A stretch of 11,932 nucleotides of DNA from Microbacterium sp. (GCA_031286555.1 JAITUD010000406.1:1-11932), one strand, 5' to 3'; shown: positions 6,001 through 11,932, counted from the first letter of the stretch. Translations and numbers: made by a program. The notes: a model not told the origin generated them from the letters alone.

Positions 6001-7077
6001 TCACACCAGCTTCTTCTGCCAGACGCCGGCGTACGAGACCGGCACGAAGCCGATCGCCTCGTTGATGTCGAGCATCGGCCGGTTCTCCTCGGCGTTGAAG
6101 GTGCTGATCTTCGGCGAGTGCGGTGCGATGCCGCGCCAGCGGAGGATGTTCGCACACTTCACGAGCATGCCGAGCCGGTGTCCGCGGTGCTCCTTCAGCA
6201 CGAGCGTGCTGTACTGGTGGGTCACATCGTCGGGCTCCGAACCGATGACGAGCTCGTTGAAGGCGGCGAGGCGTCCGGTCGGCTCGTGCAGCACGGCCGA
6301 GACCGCCATCATCTGTCCTCCGGCGAGGATGCGGGCCTCCCGGCGCTCCACGCGTCCGGCATCCCACTTCTCCTCGTCGATCTCGAGTGCGCCCATCGGC
6401 GCATCCGTGGACATCCGCGACAGAGCCCAGGCATATCCGTCCTGCAGCTCGGCCGGCGTCGGGATCGTCCACTCCACGAGGCGGTAGTCCGGCCCGGCGG
6501 CGGCGACCGCCGCGTCGAATCGGCGCTGCACGTCGTCGAACGGACCGCCCAGATCGAAGGCGCTGTTGCGCTCGACCTGCTCCAGCACGAACCCGTTCAT
6601 GAGGAACTGGTCGGACAGAGCGGTCCGCTCGACCTCGCCCCAGTCCGTGGCCGGCGCGACCGTCGGACCGGTCGCGACGCCTCGGTGCAGCGTCCACGCC
6701 TGCATGACCGTGCGGCCGAGTGCCCTGGTCTCCTCCTCGGCCCTCGCCAGCAGAGCGTCCTCGATCCCATGGCCGCGGTCTGCCGCGAGCACCATCAGGT
6801 CGAAGTCGACCGCCGTGGGCTCGGCGAGCGCGTAGTTGAAGACGCAGGCGCCCGCGATACGGCCGCCCTCGCGGACGACATAGACCCTGTGCGCACGATC
6901 AGCGTCGTCCTGCAGCCCGGAGAGCATCTCGGCCGGGGTGAAGTCGAGGTCGGCGAGGTCTGCGTCCTCGCGGCAGACGGCGTTGTTCAGCTCGGTCAGT
7001 GCGCGCAGGTCGGCCGCGTCGGTGCCGTCGGCGGATGCGGGCAGGACGAGCTGTTCGATGGTGAGCGTGATGCTCAT
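6001..7077 (-). CDS. Tandem-GNAT acetyltransferase, copy 1 (downstream)
   Basis: A 358-residue protein with two GNAT folds in one chain, expected to move an acetyl group from acetyl-CoA to an unknown acceptor in the cytoplasm. The C-terminal domain (about 185-358) carries HRGHRLG at 297-303 as the CoA pyrophosphate loop, then NRPMLDINEAIGF, the usual final strand region. The N-terminal domain (about 1-170) has only a degraded loop, RGHGIE at 101-106, where the last glycine of R/Q-x-x-G-x-G/A is E, so it may be structural only. The C-terminal half is strongly similar to the neighbouring gene (MSTDxPxG, AFNEL, THQYxTLVL and HRGHRLGMLVK are shared), which makes them paralogues from a tandem duplication. 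The frame stays open upstream, but the ATG at 7077 is chosen because it overlaps the preceding stop as ATGA and gives the paralogue's length. Confidence 0.88.
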   Translation of the reverse strand: MSITLTIEQLVLPASADGTDAADLRALTELNNAVCREDADLADLDFTPAEMLSGLQDDADRAHRVYVVREGGRIAGACVFNYALAEPTAVDFDLMVLAADRGHGIEDALLARAEEETRALGRTVMQAWTLHRGVATGPTVAPATDWGEVERTALSDQFLMNGFVLEQVERNSAFDLGGPFDDVQRRFDAAVAAAGPDYRLVEWTIPTPAELQDGYAWALSRMSTDAPMGALEIDEEKWDAGRVERREARILAGGQMMAVSAVLHEPTGRLAAFNELVIGSEPDDVTHQYSTLVLKEHRGHRLGMLVKCANILRWRGIAPHSPKISTFNAEENRPMLDINEAIGFVPVSYAGVWQKKLV

Positions 7078-8183
7078 CGGAGTTCCTTCTTCCAGGCGCC
7101 CTCGTACGCGAAGGCGGTGAATCCGATGTCCTCGTTGATCGAGAGCATCGGGCGGTTCTGTTCGGAGTTGTAGGTGATGACCCGTGGTGAGTTCGGGTAT
7201 CGCTCGTGCCAGGCGAGCAGGCCTGCGGTCTTGACGAGCATGCCGAGCCGGTGTCCGCGGTGGTCCGAGAGCACGAGGGTGTCGTACTGATGCGTGACAC
7301 CGGCATCGTCGGGGCCGATGGCGAGCTCGTTGAACGCACTGAGCTCGCCGGTCTCGATGTGCTGCGCGGCGGTGACGAGCTGGTGGTAGCCGCGCGCGGC
7401 GGTGCGCTCGTCCTCCTGCGCGACTCGGGCGGCATCCCAGGTCTCCTCCGGGAGGCCGAGATCGCCCTCGGGCACGTCGGTCGACATGCGCGACTTCAGC
7501 CAGGCATAGCCGTCGACGTGCTCGGGCGGCGTGGGGAGCATCCACTGCACGATGCGGTAGGCGGACGCATGATCGGCCGCACTCACCGCCAGCGCCTCCA
7601 ACCGGCTGACGCTGTCCTCGTGCCAGAGAAGACGGCTGCCACGCTCGACTGTCTCGAGCGTGTATCCGTTGCGGCTCAGGAACCGCGCGGCGCGGTCGGC
7701 GGGGACCGAGCCGAAGCCGGTCGGCGACGGCACCATCTCGAGGCCGGAGCCGTCGTCATGATGCTCGGCGATGTGCACGAGCTTGCGCACGCCCTGCGCG
7801 TGAGCGAACGATTCGACCTGCTCGTATGCGGCACGGCCGATGCCCTTGCCCTGGGCCTCGCGGAGCAGGGTGACGATCACGAACGCCGTGCGGCCGCCGT
7901 CGTCCTGCAGGATGACGAGGGCACAGCATCCGACGATCCGTCCCTCCGACTCGACGTACCACTGGAGGCGCGTCCGCTCGCGCGAGCTGCGGAGCGTCGG
8001 CAGCAGCGACTCGGCCGTGAGCGCGTCGTCGTCGCGACCGGTGCTCTCGAGGATGCTCAGGTTCCGCACCTCCGCGTACTCGCGGATCAGCGGGGTGGGC
8101 CCCGCATCCGCCCGTTCCGGAAGAACGAGCGGATGCAGGGTCGCGCCGGCGGGGAGCGCGTGCACAGGCGGGGTGGCGGTCAT
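7074..8183 (-). CDS. Tandem-GNAT acetyltransferase, copy 2 (upstream)
   Basis: A 369-residue two-domain GNAT protein, paralogous to the next gene in the operon. Here the N-terminal domain keeps an intact acetyl-CoA loop, QGKGIG at 111-116, within LLREAQGKGIGRAAYEQ. The C-terminal domain has HRGHRLG at 308-314, in which the fourth position of the usual R/Q-x-x-G-x-G/A pattern is R, as in the paralogue. NRPMLSINEDIGF follows. The substrate is unknown; two-domain GNATs include mycothiol synthase and drug-modifying enzymes, but gene context does not identify either here. No signal peptide is seen. The ATG is 12 bp after the stop of the small 95-residue gene, and the 3' end overlaps copy 1 by 4 bp, so all three are probably one transcript. 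The ribosome binding site before it is weak (GAGAA). Confidence 0.9.
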   Translation of the reverse strand: MTATPPVHALPAGATLHPLVLPERADAGPTPLIREYAEVRNLSILESTGRDDDALTAESLLPTLRSSRERTRLQWYVESEGRIVGCCALVILQDDGGRTAFVIVTLLREAQGKGIGRAAYEQVESFAHAQGVRKLVHIAEHHDDGSGLEMVPSPTGFGSVPADRAARFLSRNGYTLETVERGSRLLWHEDSVSRLEALAVSAADHASAYRIVQWMLPTPPEHVDGYAWLKSRMSTDVPEGDLGLPEETWDAARVAQEDERTAARGYHQLVTAAQHIETGELSAFNELAIGPDDAGVTHQYDTLVLSDHRGHRLGMLVKTAGLLAWHERYPNSPRVITYNSEQNRPMLSINEDIGFTAFAYEGAWKKELR

Positions 8184-8195
8184 GGTGTTCTCGAT

Positions 8196-8483
8196 TCAGC
8201 GCAGCCGGAGCTGCAGTTCGTAGATGGGCGCCTTGGCGTCCTCGATGGTGGGACGCGCGCGCTCGAGGGCGAGGCGCTCGCGCCGTTCCTGTTCGGTGAT
8301 GCGGTCGTCGTGCCGCAGCGTCCGCTCCAGCAGCCAGAGGCCGACGCGCAGCCTCAGCCGGTCGGCCGGAGTCAGGTACTGACGCTCATCGGCGTCGGGG
8401 AGGGTGAGGATCTGGCGATCCTCGGTATCCGGCGGGTGTCCCTGACGCTGCAGGGTGCCGGGGGTGAGCAATGAGGTATTCAC
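8196..8483 (-). CDS. Small hydrophilic protein of unknown function, 95 aa
   Basis: I do not recognise a family. The start is a GTG preceded by AAGGAA at 9 nt, a plausible ribosome binding site. Residues 1-35 are polar and probably disordered, with many P, Q, D and T. From about residue 38 a helical stretch begins, LTPADRLRLRVGLWLLERTL, followed by a highly charged helix (ITEQERRERLALERARP) and a C-terminal ELQLRLR. Overall it is rich in arginine and leucine and has one short amphipathic or hydrophobic turn (VGLWLL), too short for a normal membrane span. There are no cysteines and no enzyme motif. It lies 12 bp before the first acetyltransferase gene and shares its transcript, so it could be a partner or regulator of that enzyme (inference). 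Codon use and GC3 look like those of its neighbours, and the gap to the next gene is operon-like, which supports a real gene. Confidence 0.72.
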   Translation of the reverse strand: MNTSLLTPGTLQRQGHPPDTEDRQILTLPDADERQYLTPADRLRLRVGLWLLERTLRHDDRITEQERRERLALERARPTIEDAKAPIYELQLRLR

Positions 8484-8733
8484 GGTGATTGGTTCCTTAA
8501 AGGTTGATCGAGAGGACGATCTGGGGTGGTCGTCGCGCGCACGGCGGCAGACGGGGCCTCGGAAGACGGCGATCTGCGGGCCGGAACGGCCGACGGATGC
8601 CGGTGGTGCGCAGCCGATGGTCGGCGAGATGCGCGGGAGGCGTCAGACCTGTGGTGTCAGTGCGACGACAGGGACGCGGCGATCGAAGACCGGCACAGAA
8701 GTGCCAGGAGGATCGAGGAGGGCGGTTTGCCTG
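8484..8733 (-). other. Untranslated leader between the 34-codon frame and the 95-aa gene
   Basis: About 250 nt with no convincing gene in any frame; the open frames on either strand are rich in R, G and P and lack good starts. On the minus-strand RNA, two CCUCC(U) words lie just after the small stop codon (complement of 8706-8711 and 8716-8722). They can pair with the AGGAG of the upstream ribosome binding site. A short stem follows (8692-8705). I see no known riboswitch class and no U-tract terminator here. This leader may serve regulation of the downstream genes. Confidence 0.5.
8692..8705 (-). repeat. Short hairpin in the GNAT-operon leader
   Basis: GGCAC and GTGCC, exact complements, enclose a four-base loop. 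The stem is only 5 bp, but flanking CGATC and GATCG words (around 8684-8688 and 8712-8716) could extend it with internal loops. No U-run follows, so it is not an intrinsic terminator. It may be part of a larger leader structure. Confidence 0.4.
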
Positions 8734-8838
8734 TTAACTCAGCCCGGTGACGCCGAGGGGAGACACCGAGTGCGCGAAGCATGCGAACGAGCGCGAGGCT
8801 GGGCCATCGAGGCGGGCATCAGTCTTCGTGATCATCAT
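8734..8838 (-). CDS. 34-residue small ORF (leader peptide or small peptide)
   Basis: A frame of 34 codons plus TAA that begins ATG-ATG. The peptide starts MMITKTDARLDGPASRS and continues FACFAHSVSPLGVTGLS. It has one cysteine (C20), a polar N-terminal half and a mildly hydrophobic C-terminal half; it has no signal peptide or span. The evidence for translation is the start: AAGGAG lies exactly 6 nt before the ATG, the best ribosome binding site in the window, and a good promoter lies about 35 bp further up. Codon choice is less GC-biased than in nearby genes (ACT, GAT, GCA, TCT, CCA, AGT), which fits a short regulatory or recently arisen frame. It is the first frame of the acetyltransferase transcript, 250 nt before the next gene. 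It could be an attenuator leader or a functional small peptide. I do not recognise homologues. Confidence 0.6.
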   Translation of the reverse strand: MMITKTDARLDGPASRSFACFAHSVSPLGVTGLS

Positions 8839-8844
8839 CGGTCT

Positions 8845-8850
8845 CTCCTT
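8845..8850 (-). promoter_or_regulatory. Strong Shine-Dalgarno site of the 34-codon ORF
   Basis: On the minus strand this reads AAGGAG within a longer purine run (GAAGGAAAGGAGAG), followed by 6 nt and ATG. It is much stronger than the site of any other gene in the window, which is the main reason for calling the small frame. Confidence 0.75.
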
Positions 8851-8873
8851 TCCTTCAAAGCGATCGGTGAGTC

Positions 8874-8903
8874 ACGCTAGCGGGAAGTTCACAGCCGAGT
8901 CAA
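8874..8903 (-). promoter_or_regulatory. Housekeeping-type promoter of the GNAT operon
   Basis: On the minus strand TTGACT (complement of 8898-8903) is followed, after exactly 18 bp, by TAGCGT (complement of 8874-8879). The -35 box matches five of six consensus bases, and the -10 box has the key T1, A2 and T6. Transcription should start near 8866-8868, giving about 29 nt before the small ORF and a leader of about 385 nt before the 95-residue gene. Confidence 0.7.
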
Positions 8904-8958
8904 GCGTTCGGGTGTGTCCTCGGCGTGTCGCGTTCGGCGGATCGGTCGCCGGACGGCG

Positions 8959-8988
8959 CGGAATCCCCTGAAGAGCCGCGGGATTCCG
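8959..8988. repeat. 9-bp perfect inverted repeat at the smc promoter
   Basis: CGGAATCCC at 8959-8967 and its reverse complement GGGATTCCG at 8980-8988, 12 bp apart, so the arm centres are 21 bp (two helical turns) apart. The right arm ends 1 bp before the likely -10 box and the left arm overlaps or precedes the -35 region. This placement suits a dimeric repressor. A further GATTCCC word occurs at 9004-9010. No regulator is identifiable. Confidence 0.6.
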
Positions 8989-8995
8989 GTAGCGT
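8968..8995 (+). promoter_or_regulatory. Candidate promoter of smc
   Basis: TAGCGT at 8990-8995 is a good -10 box, the same hexamer as in the divergent promoter. The best -35 match is the weak CTGAAG at 8968-8973 with a 16-bp spacer. Transcription would begin near 9002, about 29 nt before the smc ATG. The inverted repeat 8959-8988 covers the -35 region and spacer. Confidence 0.5.
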
Positions 8996-9030
8996 ATGGG
9001 CGTGATTCCCCCGACCCCGAAGGCGCCTGC

Positions 9031-11932
9031 ATGCATCTGAAGAGCCTCACGCTCAAAGGCTTCAAGTCGTTCGCGCAGCCGACGACCTTCGTCTTCGAGC
9101 CGGGGGTCACCTGCATCGTCGGCCCGAACGGCTCGGGCAAGTCCAACGTGGTCGACGCCCTCGCCTGGGTGATGGGCGAGCAGGGCGCGAAGACCCTGCG
9201 CGGCGGCAAGATGGAGGACGTCATCTTCGCGGGGACCTCGACGCGCGGCCCGCTCGGCCGCGCGGAGGTGCAGCTGACGATCGACAACGCCGACGGCGCG
9301 CTCCCGATCGAGTACGCCGAGGTCACGATCAGCCGCACGCTGTTCCGCAACGGGTCCAGCGAGTACGCGATCAACGGCACCGGATGTCGGCTGCTGGACG
9401 TGCAGGAGCTGCTGAGCGACTCGGGACTGGGCCGCGAGATGCATGTCATCGTCGGTCAGGGCCGACTGGACACGGTGCTGCAGGCCTCGCCGGAGGATCG
9501 CCGTGGATTCATCGAGGAGGCCGCCGGCATCCTCAAACACCGGCGTCGCAAGGAGAAGACCCTCCGCAAGCTCGATGCGATGGAGACCAACCTCACCCGC
9601 CTCAGCGATCTGGCGGGGGAGATCCGGCGGCAGTTGAAGCCGCTGGGGCGCCAGGCCGAGATCGCGCGTGAGGCGCAGACGATCGCCGCGGTGGTGCGGG
9701 ACGCGAAGGCCCGGCTGTTCGCGGATGATGTCGTGGCGCTTCGGACCACGCTCGCCGATCACACCCGCACGGAGAACGAGCGGCACACCGAGCGCCTCGT
9801 GCTCTCCGAGCAGGTCGACGCCGCGCACACGGGGATCCTGCGACTGGAGGCCGAGCAGAACTCGGCGGCGGTCGACGAGGCCCGACGAGTGGCCTTCGGC
9901 CTGGAGCAGGTGCAGGAGCGCATGCGCGGGCTGTTCACGCTGGCCAACCAGCGCCTGGCGCTGCTCGGCACCGAGGACGACGACGCGGTGACCGCGGTCA
10001 CAGTCACGCAGAGCGCCATCGACGACGCCAAGGACGAGATCACCCGCATCTCCGAGGGGCTCGGCGACGCGCAGGATGCCGCAGCGGCCGCCAGCCGCGA
10101 GGTCGTGCAGGCGCGCGCCGAGCTGGACACCCTCGACGTTGACATCGCCGAGCAGAGCGCTCTCGTGTCGGCCTACGACATGCGGCTGAACACGCTGCGC
10201 GGGAACGCGGATGCCGCGGCATCCGCTCTGGCGGCCGTGCGCGGTGCCGTGCTGCGTCAGGAGAACGCGCTCGAGGCTGCGCAGACGCGTCGTCGCGAGG
10301 CGGCCGAGGCTCTCGAGGCGTTCGAGGATGGCGCGGCGCCGGAGGGCTCCGCCGCCGAGCATGCGGCCGCATACGACATCGCCCAGCAGGCGGCGACCGC
10401 CGCCGAGGCCGACCGGGACGGGCTTCGCGAGCGACTGCATGAGGCGGAGCGCGAAGCCGACGCGCTCACCGCGAAGGCGGCGGCACTGACGAGCGCGCTC
10501 TCGTTCTCCGGCGGTGCTGCGGATCTGGTCGCCGAGGGCGCACCGGGCGCGCAGGGTCTCGTCGGGGACTCCGTGCAGGTGAAGGCCGGATTCGAGGCGG
10601 CGATCGCCGCAGTGCTCGGCCCGCTCGCGGAGGGCGTCCTGGTGGATGCTGCGGACGACGCCTTCGCCCTGGTCCCGCACGCCCAGGGGCGCGGTGCCAT
10701 CGACATCGTGATCGGATCAGCCGCGGCGGTCGGGGCAGCATCCACGGTCGCCGGGGCAGTGCCGGCCACCGAGGTGGCGACTGCTCCGGCCGGCGTGCTG
10801 GGGATCCTCGCGCACGTGCTGATCGTGGACGACCTGGACACGGCGCGCAGCGCGCGGGCCGCGCTGGACGCCCTGAGCGACTCGACGACGACGATCGTGA
10901 CCCGTGGCGGCGAGGTGCTCACCGCGCACACGCTGCGTGCCGGTTCAGGGGAGCGGTCGCGATTGGAGCTCGCCGCGGAGCGGGATGCCGCGGCGGAGCG
11001 TCTGGACGAGGTCCGAGGCACCGTCGAAGCGCTGCGCGCGGAGCGCGCCGAGGCGACGGAGCGCGTCGAGACCACGCGTCGGGAGGCCAAGGAGGCGCTG
11101 CAGCGGCTGCGTGAGCACGACGCCGCACTGGCCACGCACGCCGAGCAGCTGAACCGGGTGACCGTGCGACACGAGGCCGCTGTCGCCGAATGCGATCGAC
11201 TGGAGTCCGGGTTCGGGCAGGCGCAGTCCGCGGGGGCGGACGCCGAGGCCGCGATGGCGAAGGCGAAGGGGGAGCTGGAGGGCGCCGAGAGCGAACCCCG
11301 GCCCGTGCTCGACGCCTCGGCCCGTGACGGTCTGCTCGAGGCGCTCGAGACCGCTCGCGAGGGCGAGGTCAGGGCGCGGCTCGAGATCGAGACGCTGCGC
11401 GAGAGGGTGCGGGCGGCACAGACCAGGGTCGCGACTCTCGAGCGGCAGCGCGAGTCGGAGCGGGCCGCCGCCGAGGAGGCTGCCCGACGGGCCGTCATCC
11501 GCCGCGCACAGCGAGAGGCGGCGAGCGGCGTCGCCGAGGAGCTGCCGCGGGTGCTCGACTCCATCGACCGGTCGGTCACCGAGGCGCGGATGGCGCTGGC
11601 CGAGGCCGAGGCGGAGCGGTCTGCCCAGAACGAGGAGCTCAGCGCGCTGCGCGCCCAGGAGACCGCGCTGAGGGAGCGCCTCGCCGGGCTGACCGAGAGC
11701 GTGCACGGCCTCGAGCTGCAGATCCACGAGAAGAAGCTGCACCTGTCCAGCCTGCTCGAACGCGTGTCGTCCGAGCTCGCCCTGGACGAAGATATTCTCG
11801 TAGCGGAATATGGACCCGATCAGCCTGTTCCTCGGGACCCTGGTGCGGAGGAGCAGGATGAGGATGCCGTCATCCCGTTCGACCGCCGCATCCAGGAGCG
11901 TCGTCTGAAGGACGCGGAGCGCAAGCTCGGCC
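9031..11932 (+). CDS. smc: Chromosome partition/condensation protein SMC, 5' part
   Basis: The frame runs from ATG 9031 to the end of the window with no stop; 967 codons are visible out of about 1,170-1,200 usual for the family. SMC is the ATPase of the condensin complex that folds and segregates the chromosome with ScpA and ScpB. The N-terminus MHLKSLTLKGFKSFAQPT is diagnostic. Walker A GPNGSGKS is at 31-38, the R-loop arginine R57 in KTLRGGKMEDVIF, and the Q-loop Q143 in IVGQGRLDTVLQ. Two long Ala/Glu/Arg-rich coiled coils flank the hinge domain at about 498-637 (DLVAEGAPGAQGLVGDSV to HTLRAGSGERS). EYGPDQPVP and PFDRRIQERRLKDAERKLG near the end are typical of actinobacterial SMC. The ABC signature and Walker B lie beyond the window. 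GAAGG 7 nt before the ATG is the ribosome binding site. In relatives ftsY often follows. Confidence 0.97.
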   Translation, partial: MHLKSLTLKGFKSFAQPTTFVFEPGVTCIVGPNGSGKSNVVDALAWVMGEQGAKTLRGGKMEDVIFAGTSTRGPLGRAEVQLTIDNADGALPIEYAEVTISRTLFRNGSSEYAINGTGCRLLDVQELLSDSGLGREMHVIVGQGRLDTVLQASPEDRRGFIEEAAGILKHRRRKEKTLRKLDAMETNLTRLSDLAGEIRRQLKPLGRQAEIAREAQTIAAVVRDAKARLFADDVVALRTTLADHTRTENERHTERLVLSEQVDAAHTGILRLEAEQNSAAVDEARRVAFGLEQVQERMRGLFTLANQRLALLGTEDDDAVTAVTVTQSAIDDAKDEITRISEGLGDAQDAAAAASREVVQARAELDTLDVDIAEQSALVSAYDMRLNTLRGNADAAASALAAVRGAVLRQENALEAAQTRRREAAEALEAFEDGAAPEGSAAEHAAAYDIAQQAATAAEADRDGLRERLHEAEREADALTAKAAALTSALSFSGGAADLVAEGAPGAQGLVGDSVQVKAGFEAAIAAVLGPLAEGVLVDAADDAFALVPHAQGRGAIDIVIGSAAAVGAASTVAGAVPATEVATAPAGVLGILAHVLIVDDLDTARSARAALDALSDSTTTIVTRGGEVLTAHTLRAGSGERSRLELAAERDAAAERLDEVRGTVEALRAERAEATERVETTRREAKEALQRLREHDAALATHAEQLNRVTVRHEAAVAECDRLESGFGQAQSAGADAEAAMAKAKGELEGAESEPRPVLDASARDGLLEALETAREGEVRARLEIETLRERVRAAQTRVATLERQRESERAAAEEAARRAVIRRAQREAASGVAEELPRVLDSIDRSVTEARMALAEAEAERSAQNEELSALRAQETALRERLAGLTESVHGLELQIHEKKLHLSSLLERVSSELALDEDILVAEYGPDQPVPRDPGAEEQDEDAVIPFDRRIQERRLKDAERKLG
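10207..10226. repeat. 20-bp perfect palindrome inside smc
   Basis: GCGGATGCCG is followed directly by its reverse complement, so the whole 20 bp is self-complementary. It encodes part of NADAAAS in the first coiled coil. It is built from two inverted copies of the GGATGCC word that is common throughout the window, so it may be a by-product of that word's abundance. Confidence 0.55.

Noticed and set aside
7078..7545. Upstream extension of GNAT copy 1 to 514 residues
   Set aside because: It would lie wholly inside GNAT copy 2 in another frame and has Arg/Ala/Gly-rich shadow composition; ATG 7077 overlaps the stop of copy 2 as ATGA and matches the paralogue.
8706..8722. AGGAGG words on the plus strand as ribosome binding sites
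   Set aside because: Only a 7-codon TTG frame follows; the words make more sense as CCUCC motifs in the minus-strand leader RNA.
8455..8880. Plus-strand open frames in the region before smc (up to 141 codons)
   Set aside because: They have no good start signals, are rich in R and G, end before smc, and oppose the minus-strand promoter, ribosome binding site and small ORF.
8872..10680. Long open frame of 602 codons on the minus strand opposite smc
   Set aside because: It mirrors the smc codon pattern of high-GC DNA, is rich in R, G, H and L, has no domain motif, and conflicts with the clear SMC motifs on the plus strand.
10257..11579. Minus-strand open frame of 440 codons, Ser/Ala/Arg rich
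   Set aside because: Low-complexity shadow of the smc coiled coil; no ribosome binding site or family features.
1..11932. CRISPR, tRNA/rRNA, insertion sequence or prophage elements
   Set aside because: No regularly spaced repeats, cloverleaf sequences, transposase or integrase frames, or terminal repeats were seen on either strand.

Overview
The window looks like chromosomal DNA from a high-GC actinobacterium, most likely of the family Microbacteriaceae and close to Microbacterium. The signs are roughly 68-70% GC by eye, strong GC third positions, GTG starts, a cysteine-free L32 protein, and the conserved gene order DUF177/yceD - rpmF - rnc - mutM with smc further on. The family assignment is inference from protein character and gene order; no database was searched.

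Layout. (1) 1-2246, plus strand: a tight housekeeping run with the 3' end of a YceD/DUF177 protein, rpmF (ribosomal protein L32), rnc (RNase III) and mutM (formamidopyrimidine-DNA glycosylase). Gaps are 2-16 bp, so this is probably one operon. (2) 2247-3877, plus strand: an alpha/beta hydrolase followed by a MerR-family regulator. In front of the hydrolase lies a perfect 11-bp-arm dyad that carries a TTGACC -35 box, so the pair looks like a small self-regulated unit. (3) 3894-5911, minus strand: a compact two-gene ABC exporter (FtsX-like permease and MacB/LolD-type ATPase) whose ends overlap as ATGA. A perfect 15-bp inverted repeat lies upstream of it. (4) 6001-8903, minus strand: a promoter, an unlisted 34-codon open reading frame with an excellent Shine-Dalgarno site, about 250 nt of leader, a 95-residue protein of unknown function, and two paralogous tandem-GNAT acetyltransferases that overlap as ATGA. 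(5) 8904-11932, plus strand: the divergent promoter region and the first 967 codons of smc (chromosome condensation ATPase), cut by the window end.

How it fits together. The ends of the window are core functions: ribosome and RNA processing, oxidative DNA repair, and chromosome condensation. Between mutM and smc sits about 6.8 kb of apparently accessory genes: hydrolase plus MerR, ABC exporter, and acetyltransferase cassette. The most interesting part is the acetyltransferase cassette. Its promoter first drives a strongly initiated 34-codon frame and a roughly 385-nt leader containing two anti-Shine-Dalgarno-like CCUCC motifs. This suggests either translational attenuation of the acetyltransferase genes or a small secreted/modified peptide made beside them, with the same-strand ABC exporter downstream. 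Both readings are hypotheses.

I saw no tRNA or rRNA gene, CRISPR array, transposase, integrase or convincing U-tract terminator in the window.
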